DNA from: Wolfiporia cocos
Lineage: Eukaryota; Basidiomycota; Agaricomycetes; Polyporales; Phaeolaceae
NCBI GenBank assembly: GCA_029448655.1
Contig: JACCLO010000004.1
Location: 248,001-312,000, forward strand
Reading direction: 5' to 3'
Length of the DNA: 64,000 nucleotides
The notes beneath the pieces were generated by a model that had not been told where the DNA came from, searched no databases, and saw only the letters and a program-made list of their open reading frames with translations. Shown one piece after another: positions 62,290 to 64,000 of this stretch. A program made the translations under genes and the position numbers. The first letter of the stretch is position 1, and each line of letters starts with the position of its first letter.

Positions 62290-62380
62290 CGTGCTTTCTG
62301 ACCGCGGGGTGGTATGGGGTGGCCACTTTGTAGGTGGTGGCGTGACGTCCAGCAGCAGGTTGGATCGTGTAGGACACCAT
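62290..62380 (-). pseudogene. M ORF1, N-terminal part
   Basis: ATG at 62380; MVSYTIQPAAGRHATTYKVA, then TPYHPAVRKHA up to the S7 insertion. Strongly conserved with D (IQPAAGRHATTYKVVTPYQP). Confidence 0.72.
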
Positions 62381-62440
62381 ATTGCTGTAGGTTTTTGTCA
62401 ATTGAATTCTCTAACCACGTTCGGCTGGGAGAAAACACAC

Positions 62441-62538
62441 GTCCCAAGAGGGACAAAAAATGCCTTTTCAGGACTTTTTCGTAGAAAATGCCACCATCAT
62501 GCATGCCTTTTCAGGACTTCGAAAGCCTTTTCAGGACT
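62441..62538 (-). promoter_or_regulatory. Hairpin repeats between ORF0 and ORF1 of M
   Basis: Three copies of AGTCCTGAAAAGGC (minus strand; plus-strand spans 62461-62476, 62504-62519, 62525-62538), each a CCT-GAAA-AGG mini-hairpin. They are followed by GTCCC-TCTT-GGGAC (62441-62454). Confidence 0.5.
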
Positions 62539-62555
62539 GTGATTCCCACTAACTA

Positions 62556-63443
62556 CTATACAGGGGGGATTCCGAGTCTGAAGTCCAGTTTTGCGGATGT
62601 TAACTGCCGCTTTAGGTACACTACGTGCTGCGTCGTGTCCAGATTGCCCACGATGAACTCTACCCTCTTCAGGTATTTCTCCAGTAATCGTATATCTTTG
62701 TTGGATAACGACCCTTGTCGGATACGTTCTTCGGCGTGTGCGCATAGATTGTCGAAATCTGATATGAGGTCGACGAACTTCTTCTGAACTGGTGCGGTTG
62801 TGTCGGCGTTGGGGGCTCGGTAAAGGCGTTTTAGCGGGGCGTGGGTTGCTATCAACTTCTGCTCCACCTCCTTGAACCAGTCCCACTTCTTCTCCGTGCA
62901 GTGCATCATTTTGGGGTTGTCGATTCCCCTAGCGACGGCCCACTCTGCCGGTAGGATCATTTCCTCGATCCTTTCCATCAGGGTCTTTTTTGGGCCCATG
63001 TCGTACCGGGCCTTCCCGGCTGCGACGAGTCTATCCATCTCCACTTTCTCTGCGGCTACCCGGGCGATATATTCGTCCAACCGGGCCGCGTCCAGCCTCT
63101 TCTCCAACTTCTCCTGCTGCCTCATCAGCTTCTGCAGCTTCTGGCGACTGATGTCGGCCAGTGCCGCCTCGTGGTTGACCCGGGCCACTTCGGCCGGGTC
63201 GGCTGTCCCCCTATGATAGGGTTTCAGCCCGTGGTTGCCCTTTCGGGACTTTCTAACCGGCCCCTCGGGACGAATGTCCTTCATAGGGATGAGGGGGATC
63301 TCCCACATCTCATGGATACCGGTGTTCGCGTTCTTGGGTGCAACGCGGATGGTGTTTGGCATTTCTACGTAATAGAAGTTTAGACTATGTGTAACTAGCA
63401 AAGAAATGCGGTTCTTCGGGGCTGCCGTCATTCTTGAGGTCAT
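62556..63443 (-). CDS. ORF0 protein of M
   Basis: Open frame from ATG 63443 (295 codons); MPNTIRVAPKN at 63362 is an alternative start. Features: EMWEIPLIPMKD, a long predicted coiled coil (QKLQKLMRQQEKLEKRLDAA), MMHCTEKKWDWFKEVEQKL, and NKDIRLLEKYLKRVEFIVGN to FRLGIPPV. The order of blocks matches ORF0 of A1/A2. Uniquely among M genes it has no stop or frameshift. Function unknown. Confidence 0.8.
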   Translation of the reverse strand: MTSRMTAAPKNRISLLVTHSLNFYYVEMPNTIRVAPKNANTGIHEMWEIPLIPMKDIRPEGPVRKSRKGNHGLKPYHRGTADPAEVARVNHEAALADISRQKLQKLMRQQEKLEKRLDAARLDEYIARVAAEKVEMDRLVAAGKARYDMGPKKTLMERIEEMILPAEWAVARGIDNPKMMHCTEKKWDWFKEVEQKLIATHAPLKRLYRAPNADTTAPVQKKFVDLISDFDNLCAHAEERIRQGSLSNKDIRLLEKYLKRVEFIVGNLDTTQHVVYLKRQLTSAKLDFRLGIPPV

Positions 63444-64000
63444 GCGCTTATACTCCGGCGTCAATGAGCGCCCGCTCTCGACCGGAGTTAGTGTCGGCGA
63501 CTGGATTGCGTCTCTCTCACGCTACCAGGTGGGGGGTACAGCCAGAACGCTTCCCTTGCATCTGGGTATTGCAGGATTTGGGGTATTACACCCCGCATGT
63601 GCCCACGCCTAGCTCAAGAAAGGGGGCTTGCCAGTCGTAAAACCTGCTCATGCCCTGAGGGACTTAGAGAGCGCCAAGGCCAGAACTCCATCGTTCTGTA
63701 GCCGTACCGGCAGTGGTTCTAGGCAGAGCAGCTCGTGCTCACCCCGGTTCTATAATAGAGCTGCCCCTGTAACACCTGGGGATAGGCTAGAAGATCGGCA
63801 CAGTACCGGGTCTATCTGGGTAGTCCGAAGACCCCCGGTTGCACCCTTGTACCGGCTTCTCAACTCTCGACTAGGACCTTTGCAGGTTCCTAGTCCGTCC
63901 CTTAAGCCTGGGCCCGGCTATATTGCCCGAAGGCGGTGATCCTCCAGATCCCAAGGTCCTCCTGTGCTTTGCAGCGACAGGGGGTGCGCAGACTCTGACG
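63444..64000 (-). other. 5' leader of M, cut by the window edge
   Basis: Non-coding; reversed counterpart of the D leader (26344-27540 without S3), with TGTAATACCCCAAATCC and GGGGCAGCTCTATTATAGAA on the minus strand. The PBS and 5' LTR are expected a few hundred bases to the right. Confidence 0.6.

Larger units (their letters stand above)
30607..64000 (-). mobile_element. Element M: minus-strand chromovirus broken by six direct insertions
   Basis: Reading leftwards from the window's right edge: leader, ORF0, ORF1, gag, pol, polypurine tract, 3' LTR (30607-31219). Its 5' LTR lies outside the window. Direct insertions, each with a target duplication: S7 (CCAAG), S6 (GTGCC), S5 holding A2 (GCCTT), S4 (GTGTC), F (TTTGT) and C1 (CCCCT). 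Removing them restores collinear coding blocks. gag, RT and dUTPase also have frameshifts, so M is dead. The left flank GGAGG (30602-30606) should recur beyond the window. Confidence 0.9.

Noticed and set aside
1..64000. tRNA, rRNA or riboswitch genes
   Set aside because: I saw no cloverleaf with conserved T and D arms, no rRNA core sequence and no bacterial-type signal in the window.

Overview
The window is fungal nuclear DNA, most likely from a basidiomycete (Agaricomycete). It consists almost entirely of transposable elements. The fungal assignment rests on the Tf1/sushi-type chromodomain Ty3/gypsy elements, on Helitrons ending in hairpin plus CTAG, and on a decayed mitochondrial-type aconitase gene that keeps intron-like gaps. 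I cannot name the species. I see no tRNA, rRNA, CRISPR array or intact host gene. All homology calls are from reading the sequence; no search was run.

Left part (1-12408): a long Helitron Rep/helicase ORF, open at the window's left edge, ends in a typical Helitron 3' terminus at 5363-5392. It is followed without gap by nine short units, each starting TC and ending hairpin plus CTA(G). This reads as a head-to-tail array of non-autonomous Helitrons. Six of the units carry a GC-rich minisatellite of about 22 bp, and one is broken by a solo LTR (11105-11614).

Middle part (12409-25666): a relic aconitase gene is split by a nearly intact 10 kb retrotransposon, A1 (13165-23156, target duplication CTCAT). 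A solo LTR (24449-25008) and the 3' end of a minus-strand Helitron (25089-25117) follow.

Right part (25667-64000): a deep nest of LTR elements. The outer element D (plus strand) is interrupted by G (minus), G by M (minus), and M by six further insertions: C1, F, and solo LTRs S4, S5, S6 and S7. F holds C2 and C3. S5 holds A2 (49052-59054), a 10 kb element with LTRs that look identical and open ORF0, gag and pol. Nearly every insertion has a matching 5-bp target duplication, so the order of events can be read directly. The missing ends of D, G and M should lie to the right of the window.

The retroelements form one clade-like set. LTRs mostly run TGTCACAG...GTGTCA. The 11-12 nt just inside the 5' LTR match, as reverse complement, the predicted first nucleotides of the element's own transcript, with compensatory changes between families; this is the signature of Tf1-type self-priming. 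Full-length members carry an extra upstream gene (ORF0), in M and D a second one (ORF1), then gag, then pol (protease, RT, RNase H, integrase, chromodomain and a C-terminal dUTPase). C and F lack recognisable pol and look like non-autonomous derivatives that keep LTRs, PBS, leader and polypurine tract. Conserved small hairpins lie after ORF0, at the end of U5, and immediately upstream of the polypurine tract.
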